This document shows, piece after piece, positions 1 through 8,895 of a DNA stretch of 64,000 bases. The notes under the pieces were generated by a model. The model had not been told where the DNA came from. It worked only from the letters and a program-made list of their open reading frames with translations, and searched no databases. Each line of letters opens with the position of its first letter. The first letter of the stretch is position 1. Source of the stretch: Acidobacteriota bacterium (GTDB lineage: Bacteria; Acidobacteriota; Terriglobia; Terriglobales; Acidobacteriaceae); NCBI GenBank assembly GCA_003225005.1, contig QIAN01000162.1, forward strand, positions 108,955-172,954, written 5' to 3'. The translations under genes and the position numbers were made by a program.

Positions 1-118
1 GTGCCTGAAAATCGCTGAAGGGCTGCGGCTGAAAGAGGCAGAGCAAGCTGTGATCGTCACTATCCTCTGCGACTCCGGTGACAAATACCTGAGCGAAAGA
101 TTCTGGACAGAAGAATGA
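1..118 (+). CDS. Cysteine synthase-family PLP enzyme, C-terminal end (partial)
   Basis: The first 118 bases read in frame 2 as the last 38 residues of a protein, including the stretch CDSGDKYLSERFW before the stop. That stretch is characteristic of the C-terminus of O-acetylserine sulfhydrylase/cysteine synthase (fold-type II PLP enzymes), which makes cysteine from an activated serine and sulfide. The rest of the gene lies outside the window. The next gene, 85 bp downstream on the same strand, is a JAMM peptidase. That fits sulfur-carrier-dependent cysteine synthesis, where a CysO-type carrier is processed by a Mec peptidase. Family identity rests on a short tail only. Confidence 0.75.
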   Translation, partial: CLKIAEGLRLKEAEQAVIVTILCDSGDKYLSERFWTEE

Positions 119-203
119 ATGCTCGAGTTGTGATTCTCGATGACCGATAGAAGATCGCGTCCTAGGCTTTGCCCTCAAAAATCAACAATCAACAATTTCA
201 TCC

Positions 204-638
204 ATGCTGAAGATTAAGCAGACCGACCACGCCTCCATCCGACGCCATGGCGAAGAAACCTATCCTAACGAATGCTGCGGCGTGCTGCTCGGCCGCGTAG
301 CTGACGACGGCACGCGCATCGTGACCTCCACCGCCCGCTGCGGCAACACCCGCACCGACTCGGCCCGCAATCGTTACAACATTGACCCCCGCGATCTGCT
401 CCGCCTCCAGCGCGAGGGTCGCGAACGCGGCGAGGACATCATCGGCTTTTACCACTCCCACCCCGATCATCCTGCCCGCTGGTCGCCGACCGATCTTGCC
501 GAGGCTCATTGGTTCGGTTGCTCCTACCTGATCACCAGCGTGCAGAAGGGCAGGGCGGTTCTCACGAACTCCTTCGAACTCACCGGCAACGGCGAGAGCG
601 ACAAGCAACTTTCGGATGAAACGATCGAAATCATCTGA
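204..638 (+). CDS. JAMM/MPN+ metallopeptidase (Mec-like, M67 family)
   Basis: The 144-residue protein has an intact JAMM zinc site: Glu23 in the N-terminal NECCG motif, then His84, His86, Ser94 and Asp97 in the pattern HSHPDHPARWSPTD. Family members remove ubiquitin-like sulfur carriers or cysteine added to a carrier C-terminus. In actinobacteria Mec releases cysteine from CysO after a cysteine synthase has acted. The position directly behind a cysteine synthase makes the same job likely here, although no carrier gene is seen in the window. It is cytoplasmic, with no signal peptide. It could alternatively serve thiamine or molybdopterin sulfur carriers. Confidence 0.88.
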   Translation: MLKIKQTDHASIRRHGEETYPNECCGVLLGRVADDGTRIVTSTARCGNTRTDSARNRYNIDPRDLLRLQREGRERGEDIIGFYHSHPDHPARWSPTDLAEAHWFGCSYLITSVQKGRAVLTNSFELTGNGESDKQLSDETIEII

Positions 639-927
639 CTCGGGAAAATTACCATCGCCCGACGTGACGCTGGAACTGCTCGATTTTCACAACCCTCAGT
701 CATTTTGTCCAGGCGCACACCAATCAGCCGGAATCGGAAATCGCCGGAAACTCCGTGCCAGTCGCGGGTTTTGCGGAAGATTCCGCGGGGCTCTGCACCA
801 AATCCGGTCACAGCCCTGTGGACGAGCTGCACTCGATTGAAAACAAACGCGATAAATTGGCACGGATTTTGTTGACTCTAAAAACGAAAAGAGTAGAACT
901 GAATCGTTCTTTGACAGCTTCTTAAGT

Positions 928-1240
928 TTTTCCGGTTGGCATTGCGTCCGGGGCTCAAGCGAGGTCACTCCCAGTCATTGCAAAATGAAGTGGGAGAGGG
1001 CTAGCGAGGGTCTATAGCAAAGCGCTGGTCGAGGAGAACGAGAAGTAAAGTCGAAGGCAGGATAGAGTTCCGAGGCGTTGGGTAGGTTTATCCGGTTGGC
1101 GGTGAGCCCGGAGCCCGAGCGAAGATCGCGCGCAGCGTCCCCGCAAGGGAAGCAGCGAGAGCAGGTCGAGCGAGGGTCTAAACGCGAGCTACTGGCTGAG
1201 ACGAATGAACCCAACATTACCCCGGAACTCTTTATTTTTT
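928..1240 (+). repeat. Imperfect tandem repeat in an intergenic stretch
   Basis: Two units of about 155 bp, beginning near 928 and near 1083, share a start (TTTwTCCGGTTGGC), a CCGGrGCyCrAGCGArG block and a later CGAGCGAGGGTCTA-like block, with diverged sequence between. The first unit contains a short CTCCCA/TGGGAG stem. The remainder of 639-1427 shows no convincing gene: the ORFs here are short and have no recognisable product. Confidence 0.45.
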
Positions 1241-1427
1241 CGCGTACATTTCCCTCCACGCCCCAGCAGTTGTTCGGTCCTGAACCCCGTCGTCTGCCTC
1301 ACATCGTCCTCAGATTGCACACGTCATTCTGAGATATGTCTCATGACGTGCAGCCCTAAAACGATCTTCAACCTGATTCTGCAACCCAATCAACTATCCC
1401 AAGCTGTACTCTAACCTCCTGCTAGGC

Positions 1428-1647
1428 CTCAACACATCGGCATCGTCGCCTGCAGCGCCGGAGGTGCGGCCCTCTGCTGCCGCACTATTTCCTGGAAGGC
1501 GCCGATCTGCTGGGGCCGCACAATCATCCGGAAATCTCGATGCACTCCCGTCTTTTCGCGCAGTATGTGAACTGCATTTGCGCCAACAACTGGGCGGACG
1601 TGGCCGAACTGATGCTTTCCTCCACGCAAAAGCGGTGGAAGACTTAA
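1428..1647 (+). pseudogene. Aspartate/glutamate racemase, N-terminal relic
   Basis: One frame gives HIGIVACSAGGAALCCRTIS, then a +1/-1 change moves to a second frame reading LEGADLLGPHNHPEISMH and continuing to AELMLSSTQK before a stop. Together these match the N-terminal region of aspartate/glutamate racemase-family proteins, which usually have about 230 residues. Only about 70 remain, so this is a frameshifted and 3'-truncated fossil. The next gene starts 75 bp downstream. Confidence 0.6.
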
Positions 1648-1721
1648 CCTTTGATCGAGGATAGCCGCCTCGCCTGTGCAGCCGAGCGCGGTCTCGGAGT
1701 GTCATGAAAGAGGACAAGAAC

Positions 1722-2183
1722 ATGCCCGTAGCGTACGAGGAAGGCAAAAACCCCCAACACCCCGGTCGCCCCCAACTCAAGTTCCGCTGGCTTCCCGGCG
1801 CGTACGCCATCGTGCGCATGGATCCCGAGGCAACCGTTCCGGAGTGGGCGACCAAAGGAGTCTTTTCGTCCGTCACTCGCACCGCGGATGAACTGTCAAT
1901 CGTGTGCCCGGCCGATAACCTTCCCGCGAACCTAAGCTCGGAATGCCACTGGATTTGCTTCAAGCTCGAAGGGCCATTCCCGTTCTCGCAAACCGGAGTG
2001 TTGCTCTCTTTCATCGAACCACTCTCCAATAACGGCGTTCCAATCTTCGCCATTTCGACTTACGACACCGACTACGTGCTGGTGCAAGAAGAGTTTATGG
2101 GCGGAGCCCAGCAAGCTCTCGGCACCGCAGGGCACGCCCTGATCTCCGACGATGACGAGTCCCGGCGCAGGCTGATCGAGTAG
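1722..2183 (+). CDS. ACT-domain protein (CASTOR-type ACT fold)
   Basis: The protein has about 153 residues. It shows the recognisable pattern [35 protein letters not shown] and a second half with [17 protein letters not shown]. This is the layout of the two-lobed ACT_7/CASTOR-like domain also found in aspartate kinase, and stand-alone members probably bind amino acids. I prefer the start at 1722 because AGGA at 1711-1714 lies 7 nt upstream; an in-frame ATG at 1704 would add six residues but has a weaker ribosome site. Its stop overlaps the open frame leading into the radical SAM gene. No catalytic domain is attached. Confidence 0.8.
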   Translation: MPVAYEEGKNPQHPGRPQLKFRWLPGAYAIVRMDPEATVPEWATKGVFSSVTRTADELSIVCPADNLPANLSSECHWICFKLEGPFPFSQTGVLLSFIEPLSNNGVPIFAISTYDTDYVLVQEEFMGGAQQALGTAGHALISDDDESRRRLIE

Positions 2184-2299
2184 TGGCACATCCGAAGCAA
2201 CTGCCGGGATTCACCATTCACCTCCCGATTTCCCCCGAATGCTGTGCCAACAATGCACTTAGTCCTCCTCTATGCTGTAATACAAGGACAATTCCAGAT

Positions 2300-3325
2300 A
2301 TGCCCGCCCGCCCGACATCTCTGCGCCGCCGTCTGAACTCGCTCCACCGCAACCTGCGCGGAGCGAGCATGGTGGTGCGTGCGTTCGCTTCCACCGATCA
2401 CCCGTTGCTTGCGCATATTATTCCCATTCGCCGTTGCAACCTCGCATGTACCTACTGCAACGAATTTGATGACGTCTCCCAACCCGTGCCCACCGGCGAA
2501 ATGTTCCAACGAGTGGACAAGCTCGCCGAGTTGGGCACGTCGGTTGTCACCATCTCCGGTGGCGAGCCACTGCTGCATCCACAACTCGACGACGTGATTG
2601 GCCACATCCGCCACAACGGCATGATCGCCGGCCTGATCACCAACGGCTATCTGTTGGTTGCGGACCGCATTAAGCGACTGAACCGAGCCGGCCTCGAGTG
2701 GCTGCAGATTTCCATCGACAACGTCAGTCCCGACGAGGTTTCCAAGAAAAGTCTGAAAGTTCTGGACAAGAAACTCCAACTGCTGGCCGAGCACGCCGAT
2801 TTTCATGTGAACATCAACTCTGTGGTCGGTGGCGGGATTCCGAATCCTCAGGACGCGCTCACCATTGGCAAGCGCGCGGTCGAACTAGGGTTCAGTTCAA
2901 CTATCGGCATCATTCACGATGGCACAGGCCAATTGCAGCCGCTCAACCAGGAAGAGCGCCGCATCTACCACGAAATGAAGGCGATGGAAAAGAGCAGCTT
3001 CACCCGCATCAACGCCTTCCAGGACAACATTGCCCAAGGCCTGCCCAATGATTGGCGCTGCCGCGCGGGCGCGCGTTACCTCTATATCTGCGAAGACGGT
3101 TTGGTCCATTACTGTTCACAGCAGCGTGGCTATCCTGCGATCCCGCTCGCGAAATACACCCGTGATGACATACGTCGCGAGTACCTGACCGAAAAATTCT
3201 GCGCCCCCCATTGCACCGTTTCCTGCGTGCACCAGGTTTCAATCTTCGACTCCTGGCGAGCCCCGCAACATCCCGCATCGCCGAGCGTAAGCCCGGTGAA
3301 TGGCGACCTTGTTCAAATCAAGTAA
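2300..3325 (+). CDS. Radical SAM protein with C-terminal Cys-rich tail
   Basis: The 341-residue protein has the radical SAM cluster motif CNLACTYC near its N-terminus, the SAM-binding GGEPLLHP motif, and a C-terminal region with several cysteines ([32 protein letters not shown]). The last part resembles an auxiliary SPASM/twitch-like cluster site. The open frame extends upstream to 2183, but ATG 2300 starts a sensible N-terminus. The substrate cannot be deduced. Relatives act in peptide or cofactor modification, and no precursor peptide gene was found next to it. Confidence 0.8.
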   Translation: MPARPTSLRRRLNSLHRNLRGASMVVRAFASTDHPLLAHIIPIRRCNLACTYCNEFDDVSQPVPTGEMFQRVDKLAELGTSVVTISGGEPLLHPQLDDVIGHIRHNGMIAGLITNGYLLVADRIKRLNRAGLEWLQISIDNVSPDEVSKKSLKVLDKKLQLLAEHADFHVNINSVVGGGIPNPQDALTIGKRAVELGFSSTIGIIHDGTGQLQPLNQEERRIYHEMKAMEKSSFTRINAFQDNIAQGLPNDWRCRAGARYLYICEDGLVHYCSQQRGYPAIPLAKYTRDDIRREYLTEKFCAPHCTVSCVHQVSIFDSWRAPQHPASPSVSPVNGDLVQIK

Positions 3326-3522
3326 GGCGTCTCCTCTGCGTTCTCTGCGGAAATTCCTCCGCGAACTATGCGATTGAATTGCAGGGTCTAAAACGATGAG
3401 CGCAGAGTGCGGAGAGGCGGTTCCGCAGAGCGCACCAAGGAAATCCGCGCAGCTCATCTGGCAGCAGTGAACCGGTTTCCAATTCGCAAAATCTTCATGC
3501 CATGCGAGTCGACCAGAGCCGC

Positions 3523-4128
3523 CTATTTTTTTGGTTGTGCTGACGGTGGCAGGATGTTATTCAAGCGCAAATACATGGCGGCGGCCGCGTAATGGTCGGC
3601 CCAGCCGCTGGCCAATCCCAGCGCGGCCATCGCGCGAGGAAACTGCCGGCCTCCAAATAGTTCGACGCTATCACCCAGCTTGGAGTCGTCCATTTTGGCC
3701 AGCGACTCGCCGCAGAAATCGAAAGAAGCCTTGGCGGCCGCGAGCAGCTTTTCTTTGGAATCCGTTTCTTTCGCCGCTTCATTCTTGGGCTCCGGCACAT
3801 CCGCCGCTTTGGCGCAAAGAAAATAGTTCGATTCGATGATGTGCGTGATCAGGTGGCCAAAGCTCATCTGCTCGGCAGTGGGCTTGAACGCGAACTTGTC
3901 ACCGGGCATGGCCTCAATCGCTCCCAGAATGTTTTTCTGCGACCGCGGCAAGAGCATCCGCACCGAGGTCGCAACGGGATCTTTCGTTGCCGCCACGGGG
4001 CTCGGCATGACGGCCGATTTTGGCGTGGCGGTCGGACTGGCGGGTTTTGCCGCAGGCATATCCTGTGCGTGCAACATGGTGAATAGACCGGAAGCTAGAA
4101 GAACAAAAAGCGCGAGAGCGTGTTTCAT
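3523..4128 (-). CDS. Secreted DinB-family protein
   Basis: The start at 4128 gives a clean signal peptide (MKHALALFVLLASGLFTMLHAQ), then a Pro/Ala-rich linker, then a DinB-like four-helix domain with FGHLITHIIESNYF and GWADHYAAAAMYLRLN. The histidines in these two segments are the positions DinB proteins use for metal binding. DinB/DUF664 proteins include thiol-dependent metalloenzymes, but most are uncharacterised. Exported versions with this linker are typical of Acidobacteriota. An upstream in-frame ATG at 4167 would spoil the signal peptide, so I reject it. Confidence 0.82.
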   Translation of the reverse strand: MKHALALFVLLASGLFTMLHAQDMPAAKPASPTATPKSAVMPSPVAATKDPVATSVRMLLPRSQKNILGAIEAMPGDKFAFKPTAEQMSFGHLITHIIESNYFLCAKAADVPEPKNEAAKETDSKEKLLAAAKASFDFCGESLAKMDDSKLGDSVELFGGRQFPRAMAALGLASGWADHYAAAAMYLRLNNILPPSAQPKK

Positions 4129-4385
4129 GGAAAAGTCTCCAAGGCAGTCCCTAGCATACCTCTTCAACGGTCGCGGTTGTGGCCTTGACGATGGAAATGT
4201 CGTGGCAAAAGATTAGTTCAGCCGGACAGCGGGCGAAACCGGGCAGGAGCCGGGACATGAGCTAAGTATGGCATGGCCTTTGCCGGCATGAACATCGGGA
4301 CGTTCCTGTTCCGATGCCATCGACGTTGCAGAAGGTCATCTGCCGCGCGGCGCTTTCGACGCATAAGACAGCGGTCTTCGAGAAC

Positions 4386-5273
4386 TTAGACCTCCACTTG
4401 GGGAGTAGCATCGAGCAAGCTGCGGGTGTAAGGATGAGCAGGACGTTCGGTGATCTGCTCGGTCGATCCTATTTCAACAATCTTTCCGCGGTACATCACG
4501 GCAATACGGGTGGCCAGATAGCGCACCACCGGCATGGAGTGCGAAATGAATAAATACGTCAGGCCGAAGTCGCGCTGTAGTTTCGCAAGCAGGTTGACGA
4601 TCTGCGCGCCGACGCTGACGTCGAGCGCGGAGACCGGTTCGTCGGCCACGATGAACTTGGGCCTCAGCGCCAGGGCGCGGGCAATGGCGATGCGCTGGCG
4701 CTGTCCGCCGCTGAATTCGTGGGGATAACGGCGGAGCGCGGATTCATCGAGGCCAACCGCGCGCAGCAACGCGATAACCCGAGTGCGGATGTCGAGCTTG
4801 GCTCGACCGGACAGCCGGGGGCGGCTGCCCCGACATGACCCTGCTGGTGCATCCTGTTCCTGGCCGTGGATGATCAGGGGCTCGGCGATGATGTCCTCCA
4901 CGCGATAACGGGGATCGAGTGAGGCGAATGGATCCTGGAAAATAATTTGCATGTCGCGGCGGAGACGGCGCATTTCGCCGCGGCCAGCGGCAAGCAGGTC
5001 CTGCCCCTGGAAGCGGATGCTTCCTGATGTCGGCTCAATGAGGCGAAGCGTCAGGCGTCCCAGCGTGCTCTTGCCAGATCCCGATTCGCCGACAAGACCT
5101 AGCGTTTCTCCGGCATGGATGTCAAGCGATACATCGTCTACGGCACGCACATCATACGGGGAACCGCGCGTCTTTCCCGCGAAAACAGACTCGGCGTGCG
5201 GAAAGATCTTTTTCAGGTCACGGATTTCAAGCAGGGACACTGAGCGGATAGTAGCAGAGCTGGCAGAAATCAA
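4386..5273 (-). CDS. Oligopeptide/dipeptide ABC transporter ATP-binding protein (OppF/DppF-like)
   Basis: About 295 residues carry Walker [10 protein letters not shown] (62-70), Q-loop [12 protein letters not shown], signature FSGGQRQR, Walker [14 protein letters not shown], an H-loop histidine in FISHSMPVV and the Opp/Dpp C-terminal tail [15 protein letters not shown]. It should power uptake of peptides or nickel/glutathione-type substrates with permeases that are not in this window. The stretch [13 protein letters not shown], about 20 residues before the signature region, is an insertion not expected in the family and is encoded by a GC-rich palindrome. The start is uncertain: TTG 5273 or GTG 5240. 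Confidence 0.9.
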   Translation of the reverse strand: MISASSATIRSVSLLEIRDLKKIFPHAESVFAGKTRGSPYDVRAVDDVSLDIHAGETLGLVGESGSGKSTLGRLTLRLIEPTSGSIRFQGQDLLAAGRGEMRRLRRDMQIIFQDPFASLDPRYRVEDIIAEPLIIHGQEQDAPAGSCRGSRPRLSGRAKLDIRTRVIALLRAVGLDESALRRYPHEFSGGQRQRIAIARALALRPKFIVADEPVSALDVSVGAQIVNLLAKLQRDFGLTYLFISHSMPVVRYLATRIAVMYRGKIVEIGSTEQITERPAHPYTRSLLDATPQVEV

Positions 5274-5410
5274 GCGAGGGATTCATGCGACCTTGACGGA
5301 TCCTCGGCTACCCGGGACGACTGCTGGGGACGCGAGTCGAGAAACGCTCAGCCACAAGGATCTATCAAACACAAAGAATCCGTGTTGGCCCAGCGATAAT
5401 GTAGCCGGCT

Positions 5411-6256
5411 TTATCCCGCTGCGATCATGGGCACGGCTGCCAACGCCGCGATCAAGCCCACGAACTTCCACCGAGTGAAGTGCTCTTTGAGGAAGAGGCG
5501 CGCCAAAAGCACAGTCATAGCAGGATAAAGCGATGACATCACCACAGCCTCATCGAGGCGTCCGGACTGGCTGGCAAGGATGAAGAGCACGGTGCCGACT
5601 GAATCGATGCAACCGGTAAGCACTCCCCAGCGCAAACCGGCGGGAGTGATGTCTTGAAATCTCCGCTGCAACAGAACGATGAGCCCGGTAATCAGCAACC
5701 CTCCAGCCCGCGTCAGTGTCGCGATCCATAAAGGTGACGCCTGGCCAGCTTGTCGGATGCAAAGGTAAAAACCAGCGAAACCTATTCCAGCGAGAACCGC
5801 CAGTCCGACCCCTTCAGGGCGAGTGCCATCTTCACTGCGAGTGATGAGCCAGAGTCCGGTACCGGCGAACAGGAAGCCGGCGATTGCAAGGCGGCCGGGC
5901 AAACCCTCAGTGGCTATCGAAAAAAACGTCGGGATCGCGGCGCTAATAACAGCCGCCACGGGCGCCGTAATTCCCATTCTGCCGGCCGCGAGCGCGCGAT
6001 AGAAGATCGCGAGCGAACCGCCTCCCGAGATTCCGCCTGCCAAAACCCAGTTCACGCTGCGGGCAGAGGGGAACGGAGCATGGCTCGCCCCCGCCAACGC
6101 GATCATCAAGAGCAGTCCGCCGCCATTCACGATGCTGGTGAACAAGAATGGGTTCGCGCGCCGAGTGGCATAGCCGCCCAGAAAGTCGCTGGTCCCCCAA
6201 GCCAAGACTACGGCCAAACTATAGGCAGCAGCTCCGAATTGTGGTGTGGCGGACAT
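5411..6256 (-). CDS. EamA/DMT-superfamily transporter
   Basis: The protein has about 281 residues with ten predicted membrane segments in two EamA halves (first half [20 protein letters not shown]; second half [16 protein letters not shown] to [26 protein letters not shown]). DMT exporters move amino acids, sugars or other metabolites across the inner membrane. The start at 6256 puts the first membrane helix right after a short tail; an upstream frame to 6385 would add a soluble, unlikely leader. It is transcribed away from rpe, and the two share a divergent intergenic region. Confidence 0.87.
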   Translation of the reverse strand: MSATPQFGAAAYSLAVVLAWGTSDFLGGYATRRANPFLFTSIVNGGGLLLMIALAGASHAPFPSARSVNWVLAGGISGGGSLAIFYRALAAGRMGITAPVAAVISAAIPTFFSIATEGLPGRLAIAGFLFAGTGLWLITRSEDGTRPEGVGLAVLAGIGFAGFYLCIRQAGQASPLWIATLTRAGGLLITGLIVLLQRRFQDITPAGLRWGVLTGCIDSVGTVLFILASQSGRLDEAVVMSSLYPAMTVLLARLFLKEHFTRWKFVGLIAALAAVPMIAAG

Positions 6257-6453
6257 GAACGTCGAGGGTAGCATGAGGAGGATGCAACCACGACCATGCC
6301 CCTCTTGCACTGAAGTTGAAAGCACCTCCAGCACTCCGGGATACCGCGCTTCCGCATTCGCAACTCGGGACTCAGCAGCGGGCATGACCGTGTTAGAATT
6401 TCCACAAGCAGCTTCCTACGAGAGTCCCGCTTCTAGGTTCTGAGAGAACACGT

Positions 6454-7128
6454 TTGATCGAACTGGCACCGTCGATTCTATCGGCTGACTTTGCACGTCT
6501 GGCGGAGGAAGTGCGCGCCGCGAGCGAAGGCGGAGGAAGTGTCATCCATGTCGATATTATGGACGGACATTTCGTTCCCAACCTGACCATCGGACCTCCG
6601 GTGATGCGTTCGCTGCGCAAGGCCACAAAGCTGCCGCTCGACTGCCACCTCATGATTGAGAATCCAGACCAGTTCATTCCTGACTTCGCCGAAGCCGGGG
6701 CTGATTGGATTTCGGTTCACCAGGAAGCTTGCCGGCACCTGAACCGCACTCTGCATCTGATCAAGAGCCACGACTGCCTGGCAGGGGTGGTGATCAATCC
6801 CGCAACGCCCGTCGATACCCTGGTTGAAGTGCTGGATATTGTTGACTACGTGCTGGTCATGTCGGTGAATCCGGGCTTTGGAGGTCAGAAGTTCATTCCC
6901 TCCACGTTACACAAACTGCGAAGGTTAGCGGAGATTCGCAGCCAGCAGGGGCTGAACTTCCGCATCGAGGTGGATGGCGGGATCTCGCTCGACACGGTGG
7001 CTGATGTGGTCCACGCCGGCGCGGAAATTCTGGTGGCGGGCAACGCCGTGTTCGGCGGCGGCGATCCAAGAAAGAATGCGCAGGCACTGCTGAAGGCGGC
7101 GACCGAGGCGGCACTAGCCAAGGTATAG
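6454..7128 (+). CDS. rpe: Ribulose-phosphate 3-epimerase
   Basis: The 224-residue TIM-barrel protein starts at TTG. It has the expected motifs: LAPSILSADFARL at the N-terminus, VDIMDGHFVPN with the metal-binding His and Asp, LDCHLMIENP, MSVNPGFGGQKF, EVDGGI and AGNAVFGGGDP for phosphate binding. It interconverts ribulose-5-phosphate and xylulose-5-phosphate in the pentose phosphate pathway. Length and motifs are normal. The gene is followed after 85 bp by a BamD-like lipoprotein gene on the same strand. Confidence 0.97.
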   Translation: MIELAPSILSADFARLAEEVRAASEGGGSVIHVDIMDGHFVPNLTIGPPVMRSLRKATKLPLDCHLMIENPDQFIPDFAEAGADWISVHQEACRHLNRTLHLIKSHDCLAGVVINPATPVDTLVEVLDIVDYVLVMSVNPGFGGQKFIPSTLHKLRRLAEIRSQQGLNFRIEVDGGISLDTVADVVHAGAEILVAGNAVFGGGDPRKNAQALLKAATEAALAKV

Positions 7129-7213
7129 CAATTTTAATTGCCGATTGAAGACCCGGGCGGCGGCCTTTCAAATCGGAAATTGGCAATTGACGATTGAAAA
7201 TTCTTGAGGTTTT

Positions 7214-8701
7214 ATGTCACATCGAATTCCGTTCGTTGCGTTTTTCGGAATACTGCTGTTGATCACGGCGGCTTGCACAAATAAGAAGTCAGTCAACCCG
7301 CTAGCTAACGTCGGTTCCAAGCAGCCGGATAAGGTCCTTTTCGACAAGGCCATGGACGCCATGAAGCACAACCGCTTCGACGTGGCCCGCATCACGCTGC
7401 AAACTCTCATTAACACCTATCCGGATTCCGAGTTTATCGCGCGTGCCAAGCTGGCGGTGGGCGATTCCTGGTATGCCGAAGGGGGGACGGCTTCGCTGGC
7501 TCAGGCGGAACAGGAATACCGTGATTTCATTACCTTCTTCCCCAACATGCCGGAGGCCGCCGAAGCCCAACTCAAAATCGCTAACATTCAATATCAGCAG
7601 ATGGAGAAGCCTGACCGCGACTACACTCACGCCAAGCGTGCGGAAGAGGAATACCGGAACCTCATCTTGCAGTTTCCCGACAGCAAGCTGGTTCCCGAGG
7701 CAAAACAACGCCTCCTGGAAGTGCAGGAAGTGCTGGCCGAGCGCGAATATGTAATCGGACGCTTTTACTATCTGCGTCCGTCATATCCCGCAGCCATCGC
7801 GCGCCTGCGATCGCTGGTCGAGCGCTACCCGCTGTACAGCCACGCTGATGAAGCACTCTATCTTCTGGGGCAAACCTATGAGGGCCAAATGGCGCAAGTC
7901 CGGTCGCGCCCCACCTGCACAAAGCCCAACCAGCCGCCAGGCTGTATCGATGAAGGTACAAAGGCACGAATGTTGGACTCCTTCAGCAAGAGCGCTGCTG
8001 ATGCCTACTCGCAGATCATCAAGCGGTACCCGATCATGAATCGTGTCGATGATGCGAGGAAACGTCTGGCCGCATTGCACCAGCCTATACCCAGGCCAAC
8101 CAAAGCCGCGGTCGCCCAGAACAAGGCAGAAGATGCCAGCCGGCGCGACACGGGCACGTTCGGACGGCTGACTGGGATGTTCATGAAACATCCCGACGTA
8201 GCCCAGGCCACGAAAGTTGGAGATCCGGCGCTGGTCGATCCCACGCCCGTCAGTGCGACCGAGGTCGCGCGCGAAACCGTGCGAGCGGCGATGGGAGGAT
8301 CCGGAGAGCACGACGTCAGTGTTGAAAAAGTGGAGGGCGGCACGCCGCCCCCCAACCAAGCGGCGCCACGCTCGGATACGCCGCCGGCAAACAGTTCTCC
8401 TTTCGCCCGGCCGAACACGGGAGCAGGCGGCAATGATCTGCAGCCCGCCGCACCCCGGCCCGCCAGCCCGACGTCCAGCCCAGCGGCTGATCCCAACGAA
8501 CTTAAGCCCGACGCTCCCAGCACCAATGATCAGGCGCTTCCGCCCCCGGCGCAAGTCAACGAGATACAGCAGGGCGCAGGACAGCCGGGTAGCTCGGCCA
8601 GCGCCGACTCGAGCTCGCGCGATCAATTGGCGGACGACAGAGACCTATCGAGCAGCAAGAAGAAGAAAAAGAAGGGGTTGAAGAAGATCGTTCCCTTCTA
8701 A
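7214..8701 (+). CDS. bamD: BamD-like outer-membrane assembly lipoprotein with long tail
   Basis: The 495-residue protein opens with a lipoprotein signal (lipobox ITAAC, Cys near residue 21). TPR-type repeats follow, typical of BamD/YfiO: FDKAMDAMKHNRFDVARITLQTLINTYPDSEF, EQEYRDFITFFPNMPEA and EEEYRNLILQFPDSKL. BamD anchors the outer-membrane protein insertion complex. The C-terminal 200 residues are a low-complexity Pro/Ala/Ser-rich segment ending in a lysine block (KKKKKKGLKKIVPF). BamD usually has about 250 residues, so the tail roughly doubles it. The tail may reach through the periplasm or bind peptidoglycan or lipid; that is inference. Confidence 0.85.
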   Translation: MSHRIPFVAFFGILLLITAACTNKKSVNPLANVGSKQPDKVLFDKAMDAMKHNRFDVARITLQTLINTYPDSEFIARAKLAVGDSWYAEGGTASLAQAEQEYRDFITFFPNMPEAAEAQLKIANIQYQQMEKPDRDYTHAKRAEEEYRNLILQFPDSKLVPEAKQRLLEVQEVLAEREYVIGRFYYLRPSYPAAIARLRSLVERYPLYSHADEALYLLGQTYEGQMAQVRSRPTCTKPNQPPGCIDEGTKARMLDSFSKSAADAYSQIIKRYPIMNRVDDARKRLAALHQPIPRPTKAAVAQNKAEDASRRDTGTFGRLTGMFMKHPDVAQATKVGDPALVDPTPVSATEVARETVRAAMGGSGEHDVSVEKVEGGTPPPNQAAPRSDTPPANSSPFARPNTGAGGNDLQPAAPRPASPTSSPAADPNELKPDAPSTNDQALPPPAQVNEIQQGAGQPGSSASADSSSRDQLADDRDLSSSKKKKKKGLKKIVPF

Positions 8702-8895
8702 GGGCGAGGTCAATCCGGTTTCGCCAAGGCCTGTCCCTTCGGCCCTTGCATTTTGATCACCCACCCACAATGGCCTCGCTGCGAAAGACGCAGTAGGCGC
8801 TGGCCACTGGTAACGTGGTTACCTGCTGTCTACTCATTGACTTACCTTGTGGCTCAGGTTACCTTCGCGTTATCTCCCCTCATTAGAGGATTCCT

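Noticed and set aside
2300..3325. RiPP maturase with nearby precursor peptide
   Set aside because: No short gene with a plausible core peptide lies within a few kilobases.
7781..8626. A 281-codon minus-strand ORF opposite bamD
   Set aside because: Shadow of the Pro/Ala-rich tail; no recognisable motifs.
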